A DNA stretch of 64,000 nt, from NCBI RefSeq assembly GCF_006152115.1, contig NZ_VDFU01000006.1, forward strand, positions 143,638-207,637, read 5' to 3'. This document shows positions 9,682 through 19,771 of this stretch, piece by piece. Each line of letters opens with the position of its first letter. The first letter of the stretch is position 1. Origin of the DNA: Rubellimicrobium rubrum. Lineage in GTDB: Bacteria; Pseudomonadota; Alphaproteobacteria; Rhodobacterales; Rhodobacteraceae. The notes beneath the pieces were generated by a model. The model had not been told where the DNA came from. It made no database searches and saw only the letters and a list, made by a program, of their open reading frames with translations. Made by a program: the position numbers and the translations under genes.

Positions 9682-9918
9682 GACGCCTCCTCGGGACGCG
9701 TTGCAGCGCCCCATGTCGAAAGTCACCGTCGGCCGTTCGCCGCCCGCTCCGGTCCGGCGCGTGATACAGGAGTGCCTTCCCCATAGTCGAGACCCGTTGC
9801 AAGGCACACGCGGCGATTGCATCACAATCTCCGTTCAGGGTGTCTTGGCCGCCCGATCGTCGATGCGGCGCGAGGCTGGCGAGCTTGGTCTGACAGTGGC
9901 CTTGGCTCGCGGCTGGGA

Positions 9919-12900
9919 TCAGTGGAAATCCCGGCTCTTGGGAATGATCCTGGCATCGCGCGGATGAGCGTGAGTCGGGCTCCGGACGCTGCCCTGCACC
10001 GGGCGCACGACCTCGTCCGCACGGCTGAGGGCGGGTGAAAATCCTTCGGGCGCCAAGCGCAAAAGGGCATCCGTGCGGTCGATGAGACGCTCGGCTACGA
10101 CATGCACGATCTCCACCTCGCGCTGGACATGACCTTCGACCACGAGCAGGCGGGCCTGCATGACCACTTTGCGGTAGGTCTCCATCACCTTGGGCCAGAC
10201 CACGAGGTTGGCCGTGCCGGTCTCGTCCTCAAGGGTGATGAAGCACACGCCCTTGGCCGATCCAGGCCTTTGGCGCACAAGGACCAGCCCGGCAAGCCTG
10301 ACCCGCTGGAACGGACGCGTCCCGGCCAGGTCGGCTGCCGTGATGTAGCCTTGTGCCCTGAGGGAACGACGCAAGAAGGTCATGGGATGCGCCTTGAGCG
10401 ACAGGCGCAGGGTCTGGTAGTCGGCCACGACCTGCTCGGGCAGGGGCATGGCCGGGAGCGGGACCGTGGGCTCGGTCCCCTCGTCGGGCTTGCCTTCGAA
10501 CAACGGCAGGTCGGGGGCGTCGCGGAGGGCGCCCGCTTCCCACAGTGCTTGGCGCCGGTCGATGAACAGCGAACGCATGGCATCGGCCTCGGCCAGCCGC
10601 CTGACCCAAGCGGCCGAAAGTCCGGCGCGACGCTGAAGATCGGGGATGTCGCGGAAGGGCTCGTCACGGGCTGAAAGGAGACGCGTCGCGGCGGCTTGGG
10701 GCAGGCCTGATATGGTGCGAAGCCCCAGCCGCACCGCCATGCTGTCGCGCCCGTCTGGCACGAGCGTCGTGTCCCACTCGGACAGGTTCACGTCCGGGGG
10801 GCGCACCTCGACTCCATGATCCCGCATGTCGCGGACAATCTGGGCCGGAGCGTAGAATCCCATAGGCTGCGAGTTGAGGAGCGCCGCCCCGAAGGCTGCC
10901 GGGACATGGCACTTGAGCCAGGACGACACATAAACAAGGAGTGCGAAGCTCGCTGCGTGGCTTTCGGGAAAGCCGTACTCGCCAAAGCCCTTGATCTGAT
11001 CGAAGCAGCGTTTCGCAAAGTCCGGGTCGTAGCCGCGCTCCACCATGCGGCCGACCATCTTGTCCTGCAGCCGGTCGATCTGCCCGCGCGACCGAAAGGT
11101 CGCCATGGCCTTGCGCAACTCATTGGCCTCGGTAGGCGTGAAGCGGGCGGCTTCGATGGCGATCTTCATAGCCTGTTCCTGGAAGATCGGCACGCCCAGC
11201 GTGCGACCCAGGATCTGCTTCAGTTCTGCCGGATCATGGGGCGGAGCGGGTGACGGATACTCGACCGGCTCGCGTCCGTCGCGGCGACGCAGATACGGGT
11301 GTACCATATCGCCCTGGATGGGCCCGGGGCGGACGATTGCGACCTCGATGACGAGGTCGTAGAATGTGCGCGGGCGCAGGCGCGGCAGCATGTTCATCTG
11401 CGCGCGGCTTTCCACCTGGAACACGCCGATGGAGTCGCCCTTGGACAGCATGGCATAGACGCGCGGATCCTCCTGCGGGATAGAAGCCAGGTCGTGCCGC
11501 ACGCCGTGATGCGCCGCCACGAGGTCGAGCGCCTTTCGGATGCAGGTGAGCATCCCCAGCGCCAGGATATCGACCTTGAGGATGCCCAGCGTGTCGATGT
11601 CGTCCTTGTCCCATTCGATGAAGCTGCGGTCGGGCATGGCGCCGTTGCCGATGGGCACGGTTTCGATCAGCGGGCGTTCGGTCAGGATGAACCCGCCCAC
11701 ATGCTGGCTGAGGTGGCGGGGCATGCCGATCAGTTCGGACGCCAGCTTCACCGCACGGCGCAGGACAGGGTCCGACAGGTCGAGCCCGACCTCCTTCACG
11801 TTCCGCTCGGCGACCTCGCTGCCCCAGGACCCCCAGACCGTCTTGGCGAGGGCTCCGGTCACGTCCTCGGACAGCCCCATGACCTTGCCGACCTCGCGGA
11901 TCGCCGACCGCGGACGGTAGTGGATCACGGTCGCGCAAAGGCCCGCGCGGTCGCGACCGTACTTGCCGTAGATGTGCTGGATCACCTCTTCGCGCCGCTC
12001 GTGCTCGAAGTCGACGTCGATGTCGGGTGGCTCCTTCCGTTCCTCGGAAATGAAGCGCTCGAAAAGAAGCTGGTGCGCGGCCGGGTCCACGGCGGTGATG
12101 CCGAGGACATAGCAGACGGCCGAGTTCGCCGCCGAGCCCCGGCCCTGGCATAGGATAGGCGTCCAGGGGTCCCCGGAGCCGTCGCCCTCGCGCGCGAAGC
12201 GAATGATGTCGTGGATCGTCAGGAAGTACCGCGCGATGTCGAGCTTCGCGATCATCGCCAGTTCCTTGCGGAGCGTGGCCTTCACGGCGACGGGCACGCC
12301 CCCCGAGTAGCGGCGGCCCGCGCTGTCCCAAGTGAGGCGCTCCAGATGCTCCTGCGGGGTGCAGCCCTCGGGGATCACCTCGCGCGGGTATTCATAGGCC
12401 AGTTCGGACAGCGAGAAATTGCACGCATCGGCCACCTCGCGCGTGGATCGGATCGCGTTCGGCCACTCGGCAAAGAGGCGGACCATCTCGGCGGGCGATT
12501 TCAGGTGCCGCTCGGCATTGGGCTCCAGCAGGAACCCGGCCTCGGCCAGCCTGACCTTCTCGCGGATGCAGGTCATGACATCCTGCAAGGGACGGCGGGC
12601 GGCCTCGTGATAAAGCACGTCGTTGGTGGCGAGGATGGACAATCCTAGCCGCGCCGCGATCCGGTCCAGCGCATTGATCCGCGCGCGGTCGTCGCCCCGG
12701 TACAGGTAGCTCACCGCGACGTGTCTGAGCGTGGAAAGCTTGCGTGCCAAGCTGCGGAGCTTCTGCGGAAATCCTTCCAAGGCGTCCGGTGGAAACAGGA
12801 TGAGCTGGAGGCCGTCCGCATGGGCCGCGAGATCGTCCAAGGCGAGATCGCAGATCCCCTTGGCCTGCCATTCGCCATGGAGATCGCGCATCTTGCCCTT

Positions 12901-13251
12901 GGAAAGGAGGCGCGACAGTTGTCCGTACGCTTCCCGGTCGCGGGGGTAGGCCAGGAACTCCTCCCCGGTCACGAGGACGAGGCGGCAGCCGATCACGGGA
13001 CGAAGGTTGGCCGACCGTGCCTCTGCATGAATTCGGACCACGCCGGCCAGGGTATTGCGATCGGCCACCCCCAAGGCATCGTAGCCCAGGGACCACGCCG
13101 TGGTGACAAGGTCCACGGCATCCGAAGCTCCGCGCAGGAAGGAAAAGCAGGTGGCGAGCCCCAGTTCCACGAAGGGCGCGCGGGAGTTCGGAGCGAAATT
13201 GTTCTCCTCCGACAGGGTCCGCTTGGGGTGCTGGTGGTCGTTCTCGGGCAT
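9919..13251 (-). CDS. dnaE2: Error-prone DNA polymerase DnaE2
   Basis: C-family DNA polymerase of 1110 residues used in SOS mutagenesis and lesion bypass. An N-terminal PHP domain (from about residue 27, with FSFLRGASDAVDLV) is followed by the polymerase core with GRGSAANS and the catalytic acidic motif PDIDVDFEHERREEV near residue 410-420, then helix-hairpin-helix and an OB fold near residue 970-1060 (RVRLAGLVLVRQRPGSAKG). Shorter than replicative DnaE1, as expected. It is the last gene of the imuA-imuB-dnaE2 cassette, 24 bp after imuB, so SOS control from the LexA box before imuA should reach it. Confidence 0.96.
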   Translation of the reverse strand: MPENDHQHPKRTLSEENNFAPNSRAPFVELGLATCFSFLRGASDAVDLVTTAWSLGYDALGVADRNTLAGVVRIHAEARSANLRPVIGCRLVLVTGEEFLAYPRDREAYGQLSRLLSKGKMRDLHGEWQAKGICDLALDDLAAHADGLQLILFPPDALEGFPQKLRSLARKLSTLRHVAVSYLYRGDDRARINALDRIAARLGLSILATNDVLYHEAARRPLQDVMTCIREKVRLAEAGFLLEPNAERHLKSPAEMVRLFAEWPNAIRSTREVADACNFSLSELAYEYPREVIPEGCTPQEHLERLTWDSAGRRYSGGVPVAVKATLRKELAMIAKLDIARYFLTIHDIIRFAREGDGSGDPWTPILCQGRGSAANSAVCYVLGITAVDPAAHQLLFERFISEERKEPPDIDVDFEHERREEVIQHIYGKYGRDRAGLCATVIHYRPRSAIREVGKVMGLSEDVTGALAKTVWGSWGSEVAERNVKEVGLDLSDPVLRRAVKLASELIGMPRHLSQHVGGFILTERPLIETVPIGNGAMPDRSFIEWDKDDIDTLGILKVDILALGMLTCIRKALDLVAAHHGVRHDLASIPQEDPRVYAMLSKGDSIGVFQVESRAQMNMLPRLRPRTFYDLVIEVAIVRPGPIQGDMVHPYLRRRDGREPVEYPSPAPPHDPAELKQILGRTLGVPIFQEQAMKIAIEAARFTPTEANELRKAMATFRSRGQIDRLQDKMVGRMVERGYDPDFAKRCFDQIKGFGEYGFPESHAASFALLVYVSSWLKCHVPAAFGAALLNSQPMGFYAPAQIVRDMRDHGVEVRPPDVNLSEWDTTLVPDGRDSMAVRLGLRTISGLPQAAATRLLSARDEPFRDIPDLQRRAGLSAAWVRRLAEADAMRSLFIDRRQALWEAGALRDAPDLPLFEGKPDEGTEPTVPLPAMPLPEQVVADYQTLRLSLKAHPMTFLRRSLRAQGYITAADLAGTRPFQRVRLAGLVLVRQRPGSAKGVCFITLEDETGTANLVVWPKVMETYRKVVMQARLLVVEGHVQREVEIVHVVAERLIDRTDALLRLAPEGFSPALSRADEVVRPVQGSVRSPTHAHPRDARIIPKSRDFH

Positions 13252-13275
13252 CGGGCGGTCAGGCGTCAGGGCCTC

Positions 13276-14982
13276 TCATCCGAAGGCCCCCTGCACGTAC
13301 CAGCGCGGCTCGGCCCCGCGCCCATCGCCCAGGAGCCCCTCGCGGAAAAGCCAGAAGCGACGTCCTTCGTGATCCTCGACGCGGTAGTAATCGCGCAGGC
13401 GCGTGCCGGGACGGTCGCGCCACCATTCCGGAGCGATCCTTTCCGGCCCTGCAAAACGCGTGACACGATGGGTCACGCGCCGCCAGATGAACTGCGCGGG
13501 CGGGCCCTCGGGAACGGCATAAAGGACGCGTACCTCCTCGGGCGGGTCGAAAAGGCGCAGGGGACGCGGCGCCTGAGGTACTGGCGGGGCGGGAGGGCTC
13601 GGATCAAGGGCGGGCACCCAGGCCTCGCGTCGCTCGGGAACGTGACTCTCGCGGAAGGCCGGACGGGAGAGTGCGCGGGGGCCGAACCGCACGCCCAGGC
13701 GGTCCACGAGGCGCGCGAGGTCCTCGCCTTCGTCGCGCTGCCCATCCAGGCTGGGCTGCCGCGCGCTCAGGGGCTCCGCCAGCGTCGCCCCCAGCGTCAC
13801 GAGGTCGAAGCCGAAGCCGGGATCCAGCGTCTCAAGCCGTCCTTCGAAAAGCCGGACCAGGTGCCTGGGGTCGCGGGTCGCGCGGGCCGTCGCTGCCTCG
13901 ACGCCCGACACGGCGCCATCGCTGCGGAACACGGTAAGGGCAAGGCGGCGCGCGCCGAACCCCTTGGCGGCCAGCATGGAGCAGAGTTCCCCCGCCAGTG
14001 AGGGCAGGAGCGGCGTCGGGTCCAGCACGGGCTCCGAAAGGGCCGCACGGGCCAGGAACCGGGGCGGCTCGTCGGGGCAGGGCAGCGGCTCGGGAACACG
14101 CCCCATCATCTGGTCGAGCCGAAGGAGCGGGTTGTCCTTCGGCTCCGCTCGCGCAAAGCGTCGCGCGAGCGGCAGGCGCGGCACGACCGCGAGGTCGCCC
14201 ACGGTCCTGAGGCCCAGGCGACGGAGGAGGAGCGCTGTCTCCTCTCGGATGCGGAGCGCCCGGACAGGGAGCAGTGCCACGCGGGCGGCAAGGTCGGACG
14301 CCCCACAGACCTCCCGGCCCGAACCAAAGCGTGCGAGCGCCCAAGCCGCCCCCCGGGTCGGCGCAATGGCAAGGTGGACGGAAAGGCCCATTCGCCCTAG
14401 CCGGGCCTCGATCTCCCGCAGGAGCGCTGGTTCCCCATCCCAGAGATGGGTGGAGCCTGTCACGTCCATGGCGATCCCGGTTCTCTCGGGCGTAGTCCAT
14501 GGGCACCAGCGGCGCGACCAGAGCGCAAGGTCGAGAAGGGCGGCTCTGTCGCCGCGGGGGTCGGCCTCCTCGGCGCGAAGGTCGGAACAGACCGCCCGGG
14601 CATCGACCATGCGCAGGCCAGGGTGAACGCCCGCCGCCTCTGCGGCGGGGTTGGCGGCATGGACGACCGGACCGTGAGGACCCTCCACCATGAGGGCGAA
14701 GGGAGCGTCCGCCGGCACAGCGGCTCCGCGACGCGTCTTGAGGGCCATTCGCCTTTCCACCGCGAAACGAGGCAGATGCAAGGAGAGGAGACGCCGTCCG
14801 GTGGCATCGGCCGGACCCCTGGGCTCAGGATGTTCGGGTTCGGGCGGACTCGTGGGGTTTCCCAGGGCGAAAGAACCGGGGCGGTCATGGGCCCTCTCCG
14901 GGCCGGCGATCCTGTCCGGAGACACCCGGTGCCCAGACGGAGGACGAGGCTGGCCGGTCCCGCTCATCATGGCCGCACCCAT
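13276..14982 (-). CDS. imuB: ImuB, catalytically inactive Y-family polymerase-like protein
   Basis: Bridges ImuA, the beta clamp and DnaE2 in the mutasome. Up to 568 residues: a Y-family palm/finger region starting at LLSLHLPRFAVERR (about residue 65), with no D-x-D pair where active Y-family polymerases carry their first catalytic aspartates, and an ImuB-type tail ending in RRFWLFREGLLG and WYVQGAFG. The first 60 residues are low-complexity and proline-rich, so the true start may be further in. Lies 18 bp after imuA on the same strand. Confidence 0.92.
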   Translation of the reverse strand: MGAAMMSGTGQPRPPSGHRVSPDRIAGPERAHDRPGSFALGNPTSPPEPEHPEPRGPADATGRRLLSLHLPRFAVERRMALKTRRGAAVPADAPFALMVEGPHGPVVHAANPAAEAAGVHPGLRMVDARAVCSDLRAEEADPRGDRAALLDLALWSRRWCPWTTPERTGIAMDVTGSTHLWDGEPALLREIEARLGRMGLSVHLAIAPTRGAAWALARFGSGREVCGASDLAARVALLPVRALRIREETALLLRRLGLRTVGDLAVVPRLPLARRFARAEPKDNPLLRLDQMMGRVPEPLPCPDEPPRFLARAALSEPVLDPTPLLPSLAGELCSMLAAKGFGARRLALTVFRSDGAVSGVEAATARATRDPRHLVRLFEGRLETLDPGFGFDLVTLGATLAEPLSARQPSLDGQRDEGEDLARLVDRLGVRFGPRALSRPAFRESHVPERREAWVPALDPSPPAPPVPQAPRPLRLFDPPEEVRVLYAVPEGPPAQFIWRRVTHRVTRFAGPERIAPEWWRDRPGTRLRDYYRVEDHEGRRFWLFREGLLGDGRGAEPRWYVQGAFG

Positions 14983-15000
14983 CCGGCGTTCATTGCCCTC

Positions 15001-15666
15001 CTATCCCAGGGCGCGCAGGGGCGGTGCCGGGTCGGGTGCGGGGATGTGATGCCCCATGACGAGCCGTCCGTTCGCCGTGTCATGGCGCGCCACCCAGCGT
15101 CCGGGCATCCGACCTCTGGCACGGAACAACTCGGCCTGCCAGATCGGAGCCCCGGGCGCGCGCAAGTCGTCCGGCATGGGAGGAGAGGGCAGTGCGCTCA
15201 CATGCCACCGCTCTCGCGCGGCGCTGAGATCCGTACGTGCAGCCCGGCGGAACAGCCAAGCCTGCATCCCGGATCGTTCCGAGCGAAGCGCCAGCCGCTT
15301 GGTCGCCGTGAAGTCCAATGCGGGCGGGTCGCCCCAGACCTCTCCGATTACATGGGCCAGGGCCGGGCAGCCCAGCGCCTCCTCCATGGCCCAAAGGACG
15401 TCGGCCGCACGCCTTACCTCCAGATACAGCAGGTCCACCGGGCGTCCGAGCAAAAAGGCCAGCCCCGTTGCATGAGGTCGGCCACCCTCGTGCCGCGACA
15501 GCCGGTCTTGCACCCAAAAGATCGGGCCGCGCGCTTTGGGCGTTATCTGCGCAAGCACGAAGCCTGTGGCTGCTCCATCGGTCGCTGTCGGAGAGAACAC
15601 CTCGCACAAGGTGGGGAATCGGTCGGCCATCGAATCGGGAGCAGCGAGTGGATTGACGCACTTCAC
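15001..15666 (-). CDS. imuA: ImuA, RecA-like mutasome protein
   Basis: 221 residues. Contains the FVLAQI, IFWVQDRLSRHEGGRPHATGL and LLYLEVRRAADVLWAMEEAL blocks of the alphaproteobacterial ImuA (SulA/RecA-like) family. Works with ImuB and DnaE2 in SOS-induced mutagenesis. A GTG start is chosen because AGAGG lies 5 nt upstream; an internal ATG 12 codons further in is the alternative. First gene of the cassette, directly downstream of a perfect LexA box. Confidence 0.9.
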   Translation of the reverse strand: MKCVNPLAAPDSMADRFPTLCEVFSPTATDGAATGFVLAQITPKARGPIFWVQDRLSRHEGGRPHATGLAFLLGRPVDLLYLEVRRAADVLWAMEEALGCPALAHVIGEVWGDPPALDFTATKRLALRSERSGMQAWLFRRAARTDLSAARERWHVSALPSPPMPDDLRAPGAPIWQAELFRARGRMPGRWVARHDTANGRLVMGHHIPAPDPAPPLRALG

Positions 15667-15685
15667 GGAAACCTCTCGGGCGTGT

Positions 15686-15700
15686 GTTCTTGGTTTGTTC
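15686..15700. promoter_or_regulatory. LexA box (GTTC-N7-GTTC)
   Basis: GTTC TTGGTTT GTTC, an exact match to the direct-repeat SOS box of alphaproteobacterial LexA. It ends about 20 bp before the imuA start codon, a place where bound LexA would block transcription of imuA-imuB-dnaE2. Confidence 0.88.
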
Positions 15701-15782
15701 TAGGCCGAGTCGTTTCCGTCGTCAAACGCTGCGCGCTTATTATTCCGAAGAAGCGGTTCAGAAGCAGCAGGTTGTTGAAAGC

Positions 15783-17039
15783 TCAGGCGCCCAAAGCCTC
15801 GTCGGTCGCGGCGATGAGGGCCAGCGCCGCCGCTCCTTGCGCCCAGACGAGGTCACCCCAGGCATGGACCTCCACCCGGACCGGCAGACGCCCGGCCGGC
15901 AAGACGAGGCGCTGCATCTCGGCCAGTACCTCGTCGGCGTAGAGGAAATCGTAGCGCATCCGCTCCCCCGACAGGATCACGAGTCCGGGGTCGAACATCT
16001 GCACGAGGTTGGCCAGCCCCAACGCAAGATAGCGACCGGCACGGGCAAAGATCTCGCGCGCGGCCTCGTGGCCGGACTTGGCTTCGCTGAACAGCGTCTC
16101 GAGCATGGACCGAGGGCTTTGTGACTGACGGGGATCGCGGCCCAGGGCTGTCGCAGCCTCTCGTGCCAGGGCATAATCGGCCAGGTAGGCTTCAAGGCAG
16201 CCCCGCTGGCCGCAGCGGCAGAGCGCGCCATCAAGCCTGACCTTGGTATGGCCGATCTCCAACCCCATGCCGCCCGCGCCGCGAAACAGGCGCCCACCCT
16301 GGACCAGACCCATGCCGACGCCGTGCTCGATGGTCACGACCGCGAAATCGGAAAGGGCTCGTCCCGCGCCGAACCACAGCTCCGCCAGAGTGAGCAAGTT
16401 GGAGTCATTGTCAATCTGCACCGGCACCCCGAACCGTGCGACGCAGGCTTCCCGAAGGGCGATGCCGGTCCCTTCCAGCAAAGGTGACCAAGCGACCTGT
16501 CCCGCGTGATGCTCGACGAGGCCCGGCAGCCCGATCCCCAGCGCCGCTGCCGTTCGGCCGGGAGCACGGCTTCGCAGGTCCGCGACCAAGGCCTCCACCT
16601 CGTCCAGAAGCTCGTCTAGAGGGCGCCGGCCGGGCGAGGCGGCGCGGGCGGCATCGGCCAAGATGCGACCCCCGAAATCGGCCAGGACCGCCGTATGCCG
16701 TTCGTCCCCGAGCTTCACGCCGATGACGCAGCGCCCCTCGGGCACGATCTCGAGAGCGACCGGCGGGCGGCCACGCGTCGCCTCGCGGCCATCCAGGGAG
16801 GCGCCGTCCACTTCGCGCAGGAGGCCCAGGGCAATCAGTTCGGCTGTGGTGGCCGTGACCGATGCGGCGCTGATCCCAAGGGCGCGCGCCACGTCGGCCC
16901 GCGCTGCCCGGCCCTGAGCCCGGACGTGATCGAAGACCTGTCGGCGTAACGGGGTCTGGATGCGGGAGAGGGCCGGCATCACGGGACCAACCCCTTGGGG
17001 GCCGTCGCGCAGGACAACCGGGTCAGCAGGCTCAAACAT
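15783..17039 (-). CDS. xylR: ROK-family transcriptional regulator, probable xylose repressor
   Basis: Up to 418 residues. An N-terminal winged helix-turn-helix (RADVARALGISAASVTATTAELIALGLL, about residues 47-74) is followed by a ROK sugar-kinase-like domain with GIGLPGLVEHHAG, VTIEHGVGMGLV and the zinc-type motif CRCGQRGCLEAYL near residue 275. It is divergent from the xylF operon, as usual for XylR-type ROK repressors that release DNA when xylose binds. The start is uncertain: the ATG used here has a poor ribosome site, and MPALSRIQ, 20 codons in, has AAGGGG upstream and may be the real one. Ligand is inferred from the neighbouring genes. Confidence 0.87.
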   Translation of the reverse strand: MFEPADPVVLRDGPQGVGPVMPALSRIQTPLRRQVFDHVRAQGRAARADVARALGISAASVTATTAELIALGLLREVDGASLDGREATRGRPPVALEIVPEGRCVIGVKLGDERHTAVLADFGGRILADAARAASPGRRPLDELLDEVEALVADLRSRAPGRTAAALGIGLPGLVEHHAGQVAWSPLLEGTGIALREACVARFGVPVQIDNDSNLLTLAELWFGAGRALSDFAVVTIEHGVGMGLVQGGRLFRGAGGMGLEIGHTKVRLDGALCRCGQRGCLEAYLADYALAREAATALGRDPRQSQSPRSMLETLFSEAKSGHEAAREIFARAGRYLALGLANLVQMFDPGLVILSGERMRYDFLYADEVLAEMQRLVLPAGRLPVRVEVHAWGDLVWAQGAAALALIAATDEALGA

Positions 17040-17325
17040 CCTTCAGTGTCCGAAACATTTCCCTACCATCCGGCCCAAGCAGCCGAAAGCTGCCATAAAG
17101 ATCACCAGAATGACAGGAAAAAAGCTGCTGTATAGGCGAAGATGGCTGATATTTCCTTTGACAAGCGAAGTTAAGATTGGGCATTCTCCGCGAAAAAGAA
17201 CGAGTCCCATCTAAGGCGATGTCCATTGGACGTGTCCGTCGAGGTGGGATCGGCACCTGAACAACCCCTTCGGGCGGACGACGCTCGACCGGGTGAACTG
17301 AACGACCAACACAAGGGAGAGATCG
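17040..17325. promoter_or_regulatory. Divergent xylR / xylF control region
   Basis: This 286-bp spacer is less GC-rich than its surroundings. A consensus TTGACA lies at 17158-17163 on the + strand, with a weak CATTCT at 18-bp spacing as a possible -10 box for xylF. A clear palindromic ROK operator was not found. The ribosome site AGGGAGA precedes xylF. Confidence 0.45.
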
Positions 17326-18354
17326 ATGAGGAAATCCGTTCTGCTGACGACCGCCATGGTCGCCTTGGCCGGGTCCATGGCATTCGCCCAGGACGCCCCG
17401 ACCGTCGGCGTGAGCTGGTCCAACTTCCAGGAAGAGCGCTGGAAGACGGACGAAGCGGCCATCAAGGCGGCTCTTGAAGCTGTCGGTGCCCAGTATGTTT
17501 CGGCGGACGCCCAATCCTCGTCCTCCAAGCAGCTCGCGGACATCGAGTCGCTGATCGCGCAGGGCGTCGATGCCCTGATCGTTCTGGCGCAGGACACCGC
17601 CGCCGTGGTCCCCGCCGTCCAGGCCGCCGCCGATGAAGGCATCCCCGTCATCGCCTATGACCGCCTAATCGAAGACCCGCGCGCCTTCTACATCACCTTC
17701 GACAACGTCGAGGTGGGCCGGATGCAGGCCCGTGCCATCCTCGAGGCCGCGCCCGAAGGCAACTATGTCATGATCAAGGGCTCGCCCACCGATCCGAACG
17801 CGGACTTCCTGCGTGCCGGACAGCAGGAGGTTCTGCAGGAGGCGATCGACTCCGGCGCGATCACTATCGTCGGCGAGGCCTACACGGACCAGTGGCTCCC
17901 CGCCAACGCGCAGCGGAACATGGAGCAGATCCTGACCGAGCAGAACAACGAGGTCACAGCAGTCGTGGCGTCGAACGACGGCACTGCGGGCGGCGTCGTG
18001 GCGGCGCTGACGGCCCAGGGGCTTCAGGGCATTCCGGTGTCCGGTCAGGATGCGGACCATGCCGCGCTGAACCGCGTGGCAGCCGGGACGCAAACCGTGT
18101 CCGTCTGGAAGGACGCACGCGAGCTTGGCCGCGTCGCGGGCGAGGTCGCCGTTCAGCTGGCCCAGGACACCGCACCCGACCAGATCGAAGGCGTTGAGCC
18201 GTTCACGACCCCTGGCGGCAACAACGTGAACGCGATTTTCCTCGACCCGCTCCCGATCACGCAGGAGAACCTGCAGGCCGTCGTGGATGCAGGCTGGATC
18301 ACGCAGGAAGCCCTCTGCCAAGGCGTGACGGGCGGTCCCGCGCCCTGCAACTGA
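17326..18354 (+). CDS. xylF: D-xylose ABC transporter, periplasmic binding protein
   Basis: 342 residues. A Sec signal peptide ends at AFAQ (residues 1-22). The mature protein has the two-lobe sugar-binding fold of pentose binding proteins: [41 protein letters not shown], and [14 protein letters not shown] followed by SGQDAD. These match XylF rather than ribose or galactose binders. First gene of xylFHGBA. A strong intercistronic hairpin follows, which could stabilise the xylF part of the message, since binding proteins are needed in excess. Confidence 0.95.
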   Translation: MRKSVLLTTAMVALAGSMAFAQDAPTVGVSWSNFQEERWKTDEAAIKAALEAVGAQYVSADAQSSSSKQLADIESLIAQGVDALIVLAQDTAAVVPAVQAAADEGIPVIAYDRLIEDPRAFYITFDNVEVGRMQARAILEAAPEGNYVMIKGSPTDPNADFLRAGQQEVLQEAIDSGAITIVGEAYTDQWLPANAQRNMEQILTEQNNEVTAVVASNDGTAGGVVAALTAQGLQGIPVSGQDADHAALNRVAAGTQTVSVWKDARELGRVAGEVAVQLAQDTAPDQIEGVEPFTTPGGNNVNAIFLDPLPITQENLQAVVDAGWITQEALCQGVTGGPAPCN

Positions 18355-18370
18355 GCACTGTCCCGACATC

Positions 18371-18396
18371 GTGGCGCGCCCGAACGGGCGCGCCAC
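18371..18396 (+). terminator. GC-rich hairpin between xylF and xylH
   Basis: Perfect inverted repeat of 12 bp arms (GTGGCGCGCCCG / CGGGCGCGCCAC) around AA, without a following T-run. Situated between xylF and xylH, it may act as a partial terminator or as an mRNA stabiliser that raises xylF over the permease genes. Confidence 0.6.
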
Positions 18397-18469
18397 GCCA
18401 AGGGGTTAAGAAAGGCATAGGCCAGCAAAGCCCGGCCAGCCCTGGCGTATGGCCGTGGAGGACGACAGC

Positions 18470-19771
18470 ATGAGCGACGTGGCAGGAACCGGGGCGGGCA
18501 CGACGCCCAAACGCAGCCTGATGGCGCAACTCGAGATCGACACGCGGCTTCTGGGCATGCTCGGGGCCTTCGCGCTGCTCTGCCTCGTATTCACCGTCGT
18601 GACCGGTGGGACCTTCCTCAGCGCCCGCAACATCTTCAACATCACCATCCAGACTGTCTCGGTCGCCCTCATGGCCACCGGCATGGTCTTCGTGATCGTG
18701 ACCCGGCACATCGACCTGTCTGTGGGTTCGGTGCTGGCCATGTGCTCGGCCGTCATGGCCGTGGTCCAGACGCAGTGGCTGCCTCAGGGACTCGGCCTGC
18801 CGCTCGGGCACTGGCTGATCGCCCCGGCCGCGATCCTGGCGGGCCTTGCCGTGGGCACCGCGATCGGCGCCTTCCATGGCTATCTGGCCGGCTATCAGGG
18901 CATCCCGAGCTTCATCGTCACGCTGGGCGGACTCCTTATCTGGCGGAACGTGTCCTGGTACACGACCGGGGGCCAGACTGTGGCCCCGCTCGACCGCACG
19001 CTCCTGATGTTCGGCGGGTCCGAGGGCACGCTTGGCCCGACCTGGTCCTGGGTCATCGCCATCCTGGCCTGCGTCGTAGCTGTCGCGGCCATCTGGTCTG
19101 CACGGGCCGGCAAGGCGCGACACGGCTTTCCCGTGAAGCCCGTCTGGGCCGAGGCAGCCATGACCGCCATCCTCCTTGCCGCAGTGCTGGGCTTCACGGC
19201 CATCCTCAACTCCTACCTGATCCCCAGCGCCAAGCTCGAACGCATGTTCGAGGCGCGGGGGGAAACGATGCCCGAAGGGTTCACCCTAGGGCATGGCCTT
19301 CCGATCTCGGTCCTGATCCTGATCGTGGTCGCGGTCGCGATGACGGTGATCGCCCGCAAGACGCGGCTCGGACGCTACATCTTCGCCACGGGCGGCAACC
19401 CCGACGCGGCCGAGCTGTCCGGCATCAACACCCGCTGGCTGACGGTCAAGGTCTTTGCCCTCATGGGCTTCCTGTGCGGGCTCTCGGCCCTTGTGGCGCA
19501 GGCCCGCCTGCAAAGCCACGCCAACGACATCGGTACCCTGGACGAACTGCGGGTGATCGCTGCCGCCGTGATCGGCGGCACGGCGCTGGCCGGCGGAATC
19601 GGTACGATCTATGGCGCAATCCTCGGCGCCCTCATCATGCAGTCGCTCCAGTCCGGCATGGGCATGGTGGGCGTGGACACGCCGTTCCAGAACATCGTGG
19701 TCGGCGCCGTCTTGGTCATCGCCGTCTGGATCGACATCATCTACCGCAAGCGTTCGGGAGCCATGAAATGA
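18470..19771 (+). CDS. xylH: D-xylose ABC transporter, permease
   Basis: About 433 residues with ten or so hydrophobic segments. [21 protein letters not shown] near residue 75 and the C-terminal block with [29 protein letters not shown] (residues about 361-389) are signatures of the sugar-permease (AraH/RbsC) family; the larger size is usual for XylH. The start has GGAGGAC upstream; an in-frame ATG seven codons earlier lacks a site. The stop overlaps xylG by 4 bp. Confidence 0.95.
   Translation: MSDVAGTGAGTTPKRSLMAQLEIDTRLLGMLGAFALLCLVFTVVTGGTFLSARNIFNITIQTVSVALMATGMVFVIVTRHIDLSVGSVLAMCSAVMAVVQTQWLPQGLGLPLGHWLIAPAAILAGLAVGTAIGAFHGYLAGYQGIPSFIVTLGGLLIWRNVSWYTTGGQTVAPLDRTLLMFGGSEGTLGPTWSWVIAILACVVAVAAIWSARAGKARHGFPVKPVWAEAAMTAILLAAVLGFTAILNSYLIPSAKLERMFEARGETMPEGFTLGHGLPISVLILIVVAVAMTVIARKTRLGRYIFATGGNPDAAELSGINTRWLTVKVFALMGFLCGLSALVAQARLQSHANDIGTLDELRVIAAAVIGGTALAGGIGTIYGAILGALIMQSLQSGMGMVGVDTPFQNIVVGAVLVIAVWIDIIYRKRSGAMK

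Noticed and set aside
14446..15942. 498-codon + strand frame across imuB and imuA
   Set aside because: Antisense to two recognised genes and a LexA box; composition is that of a shadow frame.
17158..17187. Possible full sigma-70 promoter for xylF
   Set aside because: TTGACA is good but the -10 candidate matches only three of six bases, so it was kept as part of the control region and not called on its own.
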